Shown here: positions 33,948 through 41,972 of the stretch, piece after piece
Numbering within the stretch: the stretch's first letter is position 1
Layout of the letters: every line of letters starts with the position of its first letter
NCBI RefSeq assembly: GCF_029269745.1
Contig: NZ_JARJHT010000001.1
Coordinates: forward strand, 1,364,001-1,428,000
Length of the DNA stretch: 64,000 nucleotides
Reading direction: 5' to 3'
From: Polluticoccus soli
Lineage (GTDB): Bacteria; Bacteroidota; Bacteroidia; Chitinophagales; Chitinophagaceae
Notes under the pieces: generated by a model
Told to the model about the DNA's origin: nothing
Databases searched by the model: none
What the model saw: only the letters and a program-made list of their open reading frames with translations
Position numbers and translations under genes: made by a program

Positions 33948-35045
33948 ATGAGGTGGATTTACCTGGTTCTGCTGGTATTGATCTTTTTGCTGGAACGCTG
34001 TTATGGCCAGGCCAACAGCGAAGAAATAGCTGTGGGCAGAATTCTTATTTGCCTGCAAAACGGTCAGCAGTCACAATACACCAGCCTGTTCCCGACATTT
34101 GACACACTCTGCACTACGCTACGTGAATACAAGGACGAGAACCAGAATGAGATGAGGAAAGTAATGCGTATGCAGCGCGATTCGCAGCAGTTGAAGCAGT
34201 TCGACCCGGTGTATAACACCCAAATATCAGACGATTTTGATCGCATACGCGCGAAGGGTCACGATTCTGGCCTCCATTGGACTGATATGGTAATGGCACG
34301 CTACGAACTGGAAAAAATGATGCTGCCGCGTGAGTTGATCGGGTTGCCTAAGATCATGCCGTTACGCTTACAGGGCTACATATTTGTGGAAGACATGCTT
34401 ACCCGTCGCAGGTACGTGGTAGGGGTGAGGGATGTTTTCACTTTTAAAGACAAATGGTATGGCGGCCGGCTGGTAAATGTGTTCGAGGCCGATAACATAG
34501 ATGAATACCTGGAAAAGTTTGCGCAGGAACGAAGGATAGAAAAAGAACGACTGCTGAACGAGATGTATGGCGTAGCTGAAGTAGCAGAAACAACACCCGT
34601 TGCAAAACCTGCGCCCGATCCGCTGGCGCAACAGCAGGACGATGACGATGAACAGGAAAAAGAAAAACCTACCAGGGAAATTGTAGAACGTAAATATTAT
34701 AAGGGGACTTTTGATGAGACCCCGGTAGAACTTTATATCCGTGGCATGAAAGGACCTTGCCCCGAAACTGTTTGTACCTGGGAGGCTATGTACCGCTTCC
34801 AGGACATGGATGAATTCATTAAGCTCGAGGTGTTCAAGGGACCCGATGGCATCTGGCATTTTAACGAGGAACCTGAAGTAGGTGCTATGGAGCTGAAACT
34901 GCAGGGTGATAAATTTACCGGCGGATGGATGTCGCTAAAAGACAAGACTGAGTATGAAGTAACTCTGACCGAGCAGAAGGAAGTGCGTGGCAAAAAGCTG
35001 ATGCAGATGGATACCATCCTGGAAAATGACCTGTTTTCGAACTAG
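33948..35045 (+). CDS. Secreted protein of unknown function with acidic linker
   Basis: I do not recognise a family. The 365-residue chain has a signal peptide (residues 1-21, LLVLIFLLERCYG). An N-terminal helical region with a short Cys pair and an RxxF-type DVFTFKDKWYGGRLVN segment lie at about residues 22-190. A low-complexity linker (about 205-245) contains QQQDDDDEQEKEK. A C-terminal beta-rich domain (about 250-365) has ELYIRGMKGPCPETVCTWEA and repeated KLxGDKFTGGW-like strands, resembling small periplasmic lipocalin-like domains. It is upstream of a ChlI-like ATPase with a 79-base gap. No function is proposed. Confidence 0.75.
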   Translation: MRWIYLVLLVLIFLLERCYGQANSEEIAVGRILICLQNGQQSQYTSLFPTFDTLCTTLREYKDENQNEMRKVMRMQRDSQQLKQFDPVYNTQISDDFDRIRAKGHDSGLHWTDMVMARYELEKMMLPRELIGLPKIMPLRLQGYIFVEDMLTRRRYVVGVRDVFTFKDKWYGGRLVNVFEADNIDEYLEKFAQERRIEKERLLNEMYGVAEVAETTPVAKPAPDPLAQQQDDDDEQEKEKPTREIVERKYYKGTFDETPVELYIRGMKGPCPETVCTWEAMYRFQDMDEFIKLEVFKGPDGIWHFNEEPEVGAMELKLQGDKFTGGWMSLKDKTEYEVTLTEQKEVRGKKLMQMDTILENDLFSN

Positions 35046-35124
35046 TCTTATATTGCCATAATGAATACTGAACAGTTAGCGTTTCCCCAACACTTACCTT
35101 TATCAAAATTGATAAGAAGAGCAT

Positions 35125-36648
35125 ATGCAGCACCCGGCTATTAGCACTTTAGGACAACTTATAGAGGCAGGATATACAGCCAAAACGGTAAAGGAGGAAG
35201 TGCGTCATAACCTCATCCGCTCGATACAGGAGAAGCAGTCCCCGTTCAAAGGCATATTAGGTTATGAAGATTCGGTTATTCCTGATGTAGAAAGAGCGAT
35301 CCTGTCGCGTCATAATATTTTATTCCTTGGTTTGCGTGGACAAGCGAAAACCCGCATGGCCCGCGAGATGGTTAGTCTGCTCGACGAATGGATACCGGTA
35401 ATAGCGGGTAGCGAGATCAATGACAGTCCGTTTGCGCCCATTTCTTTATATGCCCGCAACCTGCTGGCAGAGAAGGGCAATGATACCCCTATTGCCTGGT
35501 TGCATCGCAGCGAACGTTATGGCGAGAAACTGGCAACTCCTGATGTTTCTGTAGCCGACCTGATAGGTGACGTAGATCCAATTAAAGCGGCCAACCTGCG
35601 TTTAAGTTTTGCAGATGAACAAGTGATACACTACGGTATCATACCACGCTCTCACCGCGGGATATTCGTGATCAATGAGCTGCCTGACCTGCAGGCCAGG
35701 ATACAGGTATCGCTGTTCAATATTTTGCAGGAAGGTGATATACAGATACGCGGTTTTAAACTTAGGCTACCACTCGATATTCTGTTCGTGTTTACTGCCA
35801 ATCCCGAAGACTATACCAACCGGGGCAGCATTGTTACACCGCTGAAAGACCGGATAGAAAGCCAGATCATCACACACTATCCGCGCACAGTAGAAGTATC
35901 AAAAGCTATTACCGAGCAAGAAGCTGATGTATTGGAAGAACAATTGGAAAAGGTAGATGTTCCGGACCTTGGCAAAATGCTGATAGAGCAGATAGCCATG
36001 GAAGCCCGTAAGAGCGAATACGTCGATCAGAAAAGCGGTGTATCTGCACGTCTTACCATATCTGCCTACGAAAACCTTGTAAGCACTGCCGAGCGTCGCG
36101 CGTTGAAGTATGGCAGCGACAAAACAATGATGCGGCTCGCCGATTTTGTTGGTGTGATCCCTTCTATTACCGGTAAGATAGAGCTGGTGTACGAAGGTGA
36201 ACAGGAAGGTGCGCTCAACGTTGCCTACCGCTTGCTGGGATTGGCGATTCGTTCGGTCTTCACCCAATACTTTCCCGATCCGCAAAGTTTCAAAAAGGCT
36301 GGTGGACAAAAATCAAAACCTGTTGTTAATCCCTACCAATCAGTGATCGACTGGTTTGGGAAAGGCAATGAGCTGGTGCTCTTACAGGATTCAAATGATG
36401 AAACATACCGCCAGAAACTTTATGAAGTAGATGGTCTGTATGCTGCGGTGAAACAATATTATCCTAAAGCCGATGAAGTACAGGCGGCGTTGCTGATGGA
36501 GTTCCTGTTGCACGGACTGTCGGAGTTCTCATTGATCAGCAAAAAAGGTGTAGTGTCCGGAGGATACTCCTTTGCAGACATGCTGGGCAGCATGCTCAAC
36601 ATCCATTTGAGCGATGAAGATGATGAAGAAGAAGAGGAGGATTTTTAA
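35125..36648 (+). CDS. ChlI/MoxR-like AAA+ ATPase with altered Walker motifs
   Basis: The 507-residue cytosolic AAA+ protein resembles the magnesium-chelatase I subunit family. The P-loop is GLRGQAKTR (residues 69-77), with Ala where the last Gly of GxxGxGKT is usual. The Walker B position reads GIFVINELPDL with Asn in place of the Asp. The sensor-1 region FTANPEDYTNRGSIVTPLKDRI is well conserved. A helical C-terminal part ends in a run of Asp and Glu. The N-terminal 60 residues include a family-specific GYEDSVIPDVERAILSRHN. ChlI-like ATPases normally work with a VWA-domain partner; none adjoins here. arfB follows after 2 bases. Confidence 0.85.
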   Translation: MQHPAISTLGQLIEAGYTAKTVKEEVRHNLIRSIQEKQSPFKGILGYEDSVIPDVERAILSRHNILFLGLRGQAKTRMAREMVSLLDEWIPVIAGSEINDSPFAPISLYARNLLAEKGNDTPIAWLHRSERYGEKLATPDVSVADLIGDVDPIKAANLRLSFADEQVIHYGIIPRSHRGIFVINELPDLQARIQVSLFNILQEGDIQIRGFKLRLPLDILFVFTANPEDYTNRGSIVTPLKDRIESQIITHYPRTVEVSKAITEQEADVLEEQLEKVDVPDLGKMLIEQIAMEARKSEYVDQKSGVSARLTISAYENLVSTAERRALKYGSDKTMMRLADFVGVIPSITGKIELVYEGEQEGALNVAYRLLGLAIRSVFTQYFPDPQSFKKAGGQKSKPVVNPYQSVIDWFGKGNELVLLQDSNDETYRQKLYEVDGLYAAVKQYYPKADEVQAALLMEFLLHGLSEFSLISKKGVVSGGYSFADMLGSMLNIHLSDEDDEEEEEDF

Positions 36649-36650
36649 CG

Positions 36651-37043
36651 ATGCACGACCTATCAATTGAAGTATTCTTCCGCACAGCGCGTAGCGGAGG
36701 CAAAGGCGGTCAGAATGTGAACAAGGTAGAGACCATGGCCGAAGCATGGTGGCATATCGATTCCTCACAAGCTGTTACCCAGGAAGAGAAAGAATGGATA
36801 AAAGATAAGCTGAAGAATCGTATCAATAAGGAAGGGTATCTTATTGTAAAAAGCAGTGAGACGCGTTCGCAGCTGGAGAATAAGCACATCGCGCTGCATA
36901 AACTTCAGGAGCTGGTCACACAGGCTACGATCAAACCAAAGAAACGCAAGCCAACGAAAGTCTCCAAGGCAGCAAAAGAAAGGCGCCTTGAGTCCAAGCG
37001 CCGTGATTCTGAAAAAAAGCAAATGAGGCGTAAAGACTGGTAA
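36651..37043 (+). CDS. arfB: Peptidyl-tRNA hydrolase ArfB (ribosome rescue factor)
   Basis: This 130-residue protein rescues ribosomes stalled on truncated mRNA by hydrolysing peptidyl-tRNA. It has the catalytic GGQ in ARSGGKGGQNVNKVET and a basic C-terminal tail (KKRKPTKVSKAAKERRLESK) that enters the empty mRNA channel. Size and layout match ArfB rather than full release factors. It is 2 bases after the ATPase gene and its stop abuts that of murA on the other strand with no spacer. Confidence 0.94.
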   Translation: MHDLSIEVFFRTARSGGKGGQNVNKVETMAEAWWHIDSSQAVTQEEKEWIKDKLKNRINKEGYLIVKSSETRSQLENKHIALHKLQELVTQATIKPKKRKPTKVSKAAKERRLESKRRDSEKKQMRRKDW

Positions 37044-38351
37044 CTAGTCTATACGTTTTATGTCTGCGCCAAGCGCCCGTAAACGCTCGTCGATTCGTTC
37101 GTATCCTCGATCGATCTGGTCGATGTTTTGGATGACACTCTTGCCTTGCGCCGATAGAGCAGCGATCAGTAGTGCCACACCAGCACGGATATCCGGAGAT
37201 ACCATTGGTATGCCACGTAGAGGTACCTGCCTGTTGAGGCCAATGACTACCGCACGGTGCGGATCGCAGAGCACGATCTGAGCACCCATTTCTATCAGCT
37301 TATCGACAAAGAACAAACGACTTTCAAACATCTTCTGGTGAACCAGCACAGTGCCTTTAGCTTGTGTTGCTACTACCAGCACAATACTTAGTAGATCGGG
37401 CGTAAAGCCTGGCCATGGATGATCATAGACAGTGAGTATTGATCCATCGATGAACGTATGAATCTTGTAATTCTCTTGTGCTGGTACATGGATATCATCG
37501 CCCTTGATCTCCAGTTGTATGCCTAACCGTTGAAAAGTTTCGGGTATGATGCCGAGGTGTTGAACCCCTGCATTCTTAATAGTGATCTCGCTCTTCGTCA
37601 TGGCTGCAAGGCCAATAAAGGAACCAACTTCGATCATGTCTGCCAGCATCGTGTGCGTGCAGCCTCTCAGTTTTTTAACTCCTTCAATGGTCAGCATATT
37701 CGACCCGATACCGCTGATGCGTGCGCCCATGTTATTGAGCATACGCGCCAGTTGCTGCACATACGGTTCGCAGGCAGCGTTATAAATGGTGGTAATACCT
37801 TCGGCCATAACAGCTGCCATAATGATGTTGGCTGTACCTGTTACTGAAGGCTCTTCGAGCATGATATGGGCACCGGCCAAGTGATGCCCATCCAGGCTGA
37901 ACATATACTCTTCTGCATCGTAATGGAACTTTACACCGAGCCTTTCGAAGCCACGGATATGGGTATCAAGCCTTCTGCGGCCTATTTTATCGCCACCCGG
38001 TTGCGGTATATGCGCTTTGCGGAAACGTGCCAGCATTGGGCCTGCAAGCATTACAGCACCACGCAGCTTGCCCGATTTCTTTTTGAAAGTTTTATCGGTA
38101 AAGTACTCGGTATTGATATCTCTTGCATGCAGTTTAACTGTATTAGGTGCCGGGCGTTCAACTTTTACGCCCATGTCGCCCAGCAATTCAATAAGCGTGT
38201 TGACATCCAGAATATCCGGAACGTTTTTAAATGTTACAGGTTCATCTGTGAGCAGTGCTGCACACAAAACCTGTAAGGCTTCGTTTTTAGCACCTTGAGG
38301 CGTAATGATGCCTTTAAGCGGATTACCGCCCCTTATCTCGAAAGCGCCCAT
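37044..38351 (-). CDS. murA: UDP-N-acetylglucosamine 1-carboxyvinyltransferase, Asp-type active site
   Basis: MurA makes the first committed step of peptidoglycan synthesis, adding enolpyruvate to UDP-GlcNAc. At 435 residues it is normal length, with GAKNEALQVLCAALLT near the start and TGTANIIMAAVMAEG in the middle. The active-site loop reads QPGGDKIGRRRLDTH: Asp121 (codon 37989-37991) replaces the Cys that fosfomycin alkylates in E. coli MurA (Cys115). Asp-type MurA enzymes in Mycobacterium and Chlamydia are fosfomycin-insensitive, so the same is expected here. It follows the DUF4290 gene after 6 bases. Confidence 0.97.
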   Translation of the reverse strand: MGAFEIRGGNPLKGIITPQGAKNEALQVLCAALLTDEPVTFKNVPDILDVNTLIELLGDMGVKVERPAPNTVKLHARDINTEYFTDKTFKKKSGKLRGAVMLAGPMLARFRKAHIPQPGGDKIGRRRLDTHIRGFERLGVKFHYDAEEYMFSLDGHHLAGAHIMLEEPSVTGTANIIMAAVMAEGITTIYNAACEPYVQQLARMLNNMGARISGIGSNMLTIEGVKKLRGCTHTMLADMIEVGSFIGLAAMTKSEITIKNAGVQHLGIIPETFQRLGIQLEIKGDDIHVPAQENYKIHTFIDGSILTVYDHPWPGFTPDLLSIVLVVATQAKGTVLVHQKMFESRLFFVDKLIEMGAQIVLCDPHRAVVIGLNRQVPLRGIPMVSPDIRAGVALLIAALSAQGKSVIQNIDQIDRGYERIDERLRALGADIKRID

Positions 38352-38357
38352 CTAAGC

Positions 38358-39071
38358 TTATTTGTTCTTGTTTTTGAATTTACGGTTTTTATTGTAGTTA
38401 CCACCACCACCGTAGTTGCCGCCCTGGCCGCCACCGCCGCGTTGGCCACCCTGGCTACCGCCACCACCTTTAAAGTTGCGGTTGCGATTGCCGCCACCCC
38501 CTCCCTGGTTTTGCTTAAAGTTACTGCGCGTATCGAAGTATACCTTGTATCCCCCTGGCTCATAATGCAGCTCACCATTGCTCAATTCGGCCAGTTCACT
38601 TTTGATCATATCGTCGTGAACAGGCTCTTTATGCCAGTTGGTGTACGCGAGCTTCATGTAATAACCGATGGCCTGTGTGAAGCCTTGCTTTTTCTCGGGG
38701 TCTGTTTCTGCCAAAGCTTTTTGTATCAGCGCATCCAGGTTCTTACCCATGTGGCGGTGTTTGATACTGGCTTGCGGATAAGGCAGTACTTCAGGTTTCC
38801 TGTATAGCTCTTCCGGTGTTGGTGGAGGATATGGTGCGTCAACGTCCAGTTTAAAGTCGGTCATCTGAACCAGGTGATCCCACAATTTATGCTTGTAGTC
38901 TTCAATGGTCTTTAGGTGTGGGTTCAGTGTGCCCATCAGTTCTATGATGGCCTCAGCATTTTTGCGGCGCTTATCGCGGTCTTCAATGGTCATCAGGTAC
39001 TCTACCATCCTCTGCACATTCCGTCCGTATTCAGGCATCAGCAGTTTGCTGCGCGTAGTATTATATTCCAT
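38358..39071 (-). CDS. DUF4290 protein with glycine/arginine/asparagine-rich tail
   Basis: Residues 1 to about 185 form the DUF4290 domain (SKLLMPEYGRNVQRMVEYLM, LMGTLNPHLKTIEDYKHKLW), helical and cytosolic, of unknown function and confined to Bacteroidota. From about residue 188 the protein is low complexity (GGGGGNRNRNFKGG, GGQRGGGGQGGNYGGG) and ends in KNRKFKNKNK, a tail type seen in RNA-binding proteins. It is directly upstream of murA with a 6-base gap, so the two are coexpressed. Whether it affects cell-wall synthesis or binds RNA is open. Confidence 0.85.
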   Translation of the reverse strand: MEYNTTRSKLLMPEYGRNVQRMVEYLMTIEDRDKRRKNAEAIIELMGTLNPHLKTIEDYKHKLWDHLVQMTDFKLDVDAPYPPPTPEELYRKPEVLPYPQASIKHRHMGKNLDALIQKALAETDPEKKQGFTQAIGYYMKLAYTNWHKEPVHDDMIKSELAELSNGELHYEPGGYKVYFDTRSNFKQNQGGGGGNRNRNFKGGGGSQGGQRGGGGQGGNYGGGGNYNKNRKFKNKNK

Positions 39072-39214
39072 TACCAGAGTAAAAGTTTAAAATGTTGTAA
39101 TAAAAAATCATTCCCTCTAACGAGGCGCGTGTAAGCGTATTGTTGGTTGAAAAACAAGTGGCAAGTCTTAAATCCTGGGGGAGGGGTGGACAATATTGCC
39201 GGGGTACGCTAAAG

Positions 39215-39243
39215 CAAATATAGGGATTTATATTTCAAAGCAA
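39215..39243 (-). promoter_or_regulatory. Candidate promoter of the DUF4290-murA operon
   Basis: On the minus strand TTG (39241-39243), 18 bases, TATATTTG (39215-39222, exact TAnnTTTG) lie about 145 bases upstream of the DUF4290 start. Spacing is one base short of the usual 19. The 230-base gap between the two divergent genes otherwise holds no gene; its GGGGGAGGGGTGG stretch at 39177-39189 is purine-rich but not clearly functional. Confidence 0.45.
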
Positions 39244-39302
39244 TATTTGATCTCGAGCAGCCAATGACAGAGCTATTGCCAGATTATTTGCATTTTTACA
39301 CG

Positions 39303-40697
39303 ATGAACTGGGCCAGCCTCTACAGCGCCAAAAGAACCGGGGACAGACAAGGGAAGACCTTCAATCCGGACCAGGTGCGCAACTCATTTTTAAGGGATTA
39401 CGACCGTATAATATTCTCTTCGGCCTTTCGCAGGCTGCAGAATAAGACGCAGGTGTTTCCCTTACCGCGTGCAGTTTTTGTGCACAATAGGCTGACGCAC
39501 AGCCTGGAGGTGGCCTCTGTTGGCCGTTCTTTAGGTAAATCTGCTGGTGATGCCCTAGCTGAGAAATACGGACCGGTCAATGAAACGTTTGCTGAGTTTT
39601 ATAAATATGAGTTGCCATCTGTAATAGCTGCTGCCTGCTTAGCGCACGATATCGGTAATCCACCTTTTGGGCATTCGGGTGAGGACGCGATACGTACCTA
39701 TTTTACCACCCTTGAAGGCGATAGCCGGAAGATGGTACACGATGCACTTAGCGAGAACCAGCTGAAAGACCTGGAAAAGTTTGAAGGTAACTCGAATGCA
39801 TTCAGGATACTTACCAACAATTTCAATGAGATCGATCCCGGAGGATACCGCCTAACATACGCTACCCTTGCCTCGATCGTTAAATACCCCTGTGCATCGG
39901 TCGAGGGCTTCAACAAGAGTACCGGACTGATAGCTACGAAGAAATCCGGCTTTTTCGATAGCGAACTAGATGTATACAAGCAAATAGCTGCGGAACTGGA
40001 GATACCTAAAACCGAAGGCTTTGAACATGTATACTCTCGACATCCATTCGTTTTCCTGACCGAAGCAGCTGACGACATATGCTACCGTATCATCGATATG
40101 GAAGATGCACATCGCCTCCACATCTTAACACTGTATACGATCAAGGAGCTTTTTTACCCATTCTTTGAAAAAGAATCCGAATATTATAACACCCTGGAAT
40201 ATCTCGATAAGAAAGTAAACAGCCTTGTAGACGATAATCAGAAGGTGCAATTCATTCGCGCTAAGTGGATAGGCCTGATGACAGAGAAGCTGTCGAAGGC
40301 GTTTATGGATAATGAAGAAGCACTTTTAGCGGGTACTTTGCAAAAGGACCTGATGAAATGCCTGCCTAAACATGAGCAGGAGCTGATTGACCGGATCAAT
40401 GATTTCTCGTACAAGTATATTTACAATTATAAGTCAGTTGTAGAGATAGAAATTGCAGGTTACAATGTAATAGGTGGTTTGCTGAAAGAGTTTGTGCATG
40501 CCGTGTTGTATCATGGCCAAGCCAAGTCGGGCAAACTCCTGCAACTGGTATCAAAACAGTTCCCACTTAAGTTGACAGCAGACAGTTTGTATAGCGATAT
40601 ACAGTCGATAGTTGACTTTATATCTGGCATGACCGATCTGTATGCAATAGACATGTACCGCAAGATCACTGGTATTAACGTGCCTGAAATAAGATAG
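39303..40697 (+). CDS. dgt: Deoxyguanosinetriphosphate triphosphohydrolase-like protein (HD domain)
   Basis: This enzyme hydrolyses dGTP (and in relatives other dNTPs) to the nucleoside and triphosphate. The HD metal site is present: HNRLTHSLEVASVG, then CLAHDIGNPPFGHSGED, and a late Asp in EAADDICYRIIDMEDAHRL. The 464-residue length fits the family. The frame is open from 39264, but ATG at 39303 (MNWASLYSAKRTGD) matches the usual family start. Its stop is one base before queA, forming the run dgt-queA. Confidence 0.93.
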   Translation: MNWASLYSAKRTGDRQGKTFNPDQVRNSFLRDYDRIIFSSAFRRLQNKTQVFPLPRAVFVHNRLTHSLEVASVGRSLGKSAGDALAEKYGPVNETFAEFYKYELPSVIAAACLAHDIGNPPFGHSGEDAIRTYFTTLEGDSRKMVHDALSENQLKDLEKFEGNSNAFRILTNNFNEIDPGGYRLTYATLASIVKYPCASVEGFNKSTGLIATKKSGFFDSELDVYKQIAAELEIPKTEGFEHVYSRHPFVFLTEAADDICYRIIDMEDAHRLHILTLYTIKELFYPFFEKESEYYNTLEYLDKKVNSLVDDNQKVQFIRAKWIGLMTEKLSKAFMDNEEALLAGTLQKDLMKCLPKHEQELIDRINDFSYKYIYNYKSVVEIEIAGYNVIGGLLKEFVHAVLYHGQAKSGKLLQLVSKQFPLKLTADSLYSDIQSIVDFISGMTDLYAIDMYRKITGINVPEIR

Positions 40698-40698
40698 T

Positions 40699-41913
40699 AT
40701 GCACCCGTCGCAGTTAAGAATAGAAGATTTTACCTACAACCTTCCTGATGAGAAGGTGGCGCAGTACCCTTTGGCAGAACGGGATAGTTCGAAACTACTG
40801 GTATATAAAAGCGGCCAAATATCAGATTCTTCTTACAGCAAGTTGCCGGATCACCTCCCGTCAAACGCACTCTTGGTATTCAACCAGACCAAGGTTATAC
40901 ACGCGCGGCTGCTGTTTAAGAAAGAAACCGGTGGTGTCATAGAAGTTTTTTGCCTGGAACCGCATCAGCAATATGCTGATGTGCAAACGGCTATGCTGCA
41001 AAGTGGCAAGGTTTGGTGGAAATGCATGATTGGCGGCGCCAGCAAGTGGAAATACGGGATGGTGCTGAGTATCCACCATAATGGTCCCGATTTCACCCTG
41101 AGCGCAACGATCGTGGAGCGGGAGCAAAGTACGTTCACTCTGGAGCTCACTTGGGATTCGGAACTGACATTTGCTGAAGTCTTACATCATGTTGGTAAGG
41201 TACCCTTGCCCCCCTATCTGCATCGCGAAGCTGAGCAAGGCGATGAATCTACTTACCAGACCGTTTACGCCAAAGTAGAAGGCAGCGTCGCGGCCCCTAC
41301 GGCAGGTCTGCATTTTACCGAGCAGCTGCTCAATAGACTTAGCGAAAAAGGTATCACCAAAGAGTATGTGACCTTGCACGTAGGTGCGGGAACCTTCAAG
41401 CCGGTAAAGTCTGAAACCATGAAGGAGCACGAGATGCATGCAGAGTGGATAGATGTGTCTATAGAGACCTTACAGAACCTCATATCTAATCTTGGCAAAC
41501 ATGTCGTCGCCGTAGGAACCACCTCTATGCGCACGTTGGAAAGCTTGTACTGGATAGGTGCTAAGCTGCTACAGGGTTTAACGCCTGATTTCGCGGAAAT
41601 CGCAGTTCACCAGTGGGATCCCTATGAGTTGACGGCCGATATACCAACTGAAAAGGCGCTTCGGGCGGTTATAGATTACTTGTTACTGGCCAAACAATCC
41701 AAACTGGTTACCAGAACACAAATACTCATAGCGCCAGGTTATACACCAAGGGTTGTAAAAGGCCTTATTACCAATTTCCATCAGCCGCAATCTACCCTCT
41801 TGCTGCTCGTGGCGGCTCTTATCGGTAATGATTGGCGAAAGGTCTATGATCATGCACTGGCGAACGACTATCGCTTTCTCAGCTATGGAGATGGTTGTTT
41901 ATTAATGCCTTAA
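40699..41913 (+). CDS. queA: S-adenosylmethionine:tRNA ribosyltransferase-isomerase
   Basis: QueA transfers and isomerises the ribosyl group of SAM to 7-aminomethyl-7-deazaguanine in tRNA, giving epoxyqueuosine. Conserved blocks are visible: EDFTYNLPDEKVAQYPLAERD, LLVFNQTKVIHARL, GSVAAPTAGLHFTEQLL, TLHVGAGTFKPVK, GTTSMRTLESL and NFHQPQSTLLLLVAALIG. At 404 residues it is longer than the roughly 350 of E. coli because of extra segments in the N-terminal half. It starts one base after the dgt stop. Confidence 0.96.
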   Translation: MHPSQLRIEDFTYNLPDEKVAQYPLAERDSSKLLVYKSGQISDSSYSKLPDHLPSNALLVFNQTKVIHARLLFKKETGGVIEVFCLEPHQQYADVQTAMLQSGKVWWKCMIGGASKWKYGMVLSIHHNGPDFTLSATIVEREQSTFTLELTWDSELTFAEVLHHVGKVPLPPYLHREAEQGDESTYQTVYAKVEGSVAAPTAGLHFTEQLLNRLSEKGITKEYVTLHVGAGTFKPVKSETMKEHEMHAEWIDVSIETLQNLISNLGKHVVAVGTTSMRTLESLYWIGAKLLQGLTPDFAEIAVHQWDPYELTADIPTEKALRAVIDYLLLAKQSKLVTRTQILIAPGYTPRVVKGLITNFHQPQSTLLLLVAALIGNDWRKVYDHALANDYRFLSYGDGCLLMP

Positions 41914-41964
41914 GTCACGATTATTAAGGAATTATTATCTCCGGCGCGTCCGGTAGCTATTTAC

Positions 41965-41972
41965 TAGATTTG
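41965..41972 (+). promoter_or_regulatory. TAGATTTG -7 box at the 5' end of nadC
   Basis: This is an exact TAnnTTTG match 52-59 bases after the queA stop. No TTG -33 element is evident at the right distance. Just upstream CCTTAA and TTAAGG (41909-41931) can form a weak hairpin without a T run. Confidence 0.45.

Noticed and set aside
41909-41931. CCTTAA/TTAAGG inverted repeat as a terminator of queA
   Set aside because: The stem is only six mainly A-T pairs, the loop is long and no T run follows.
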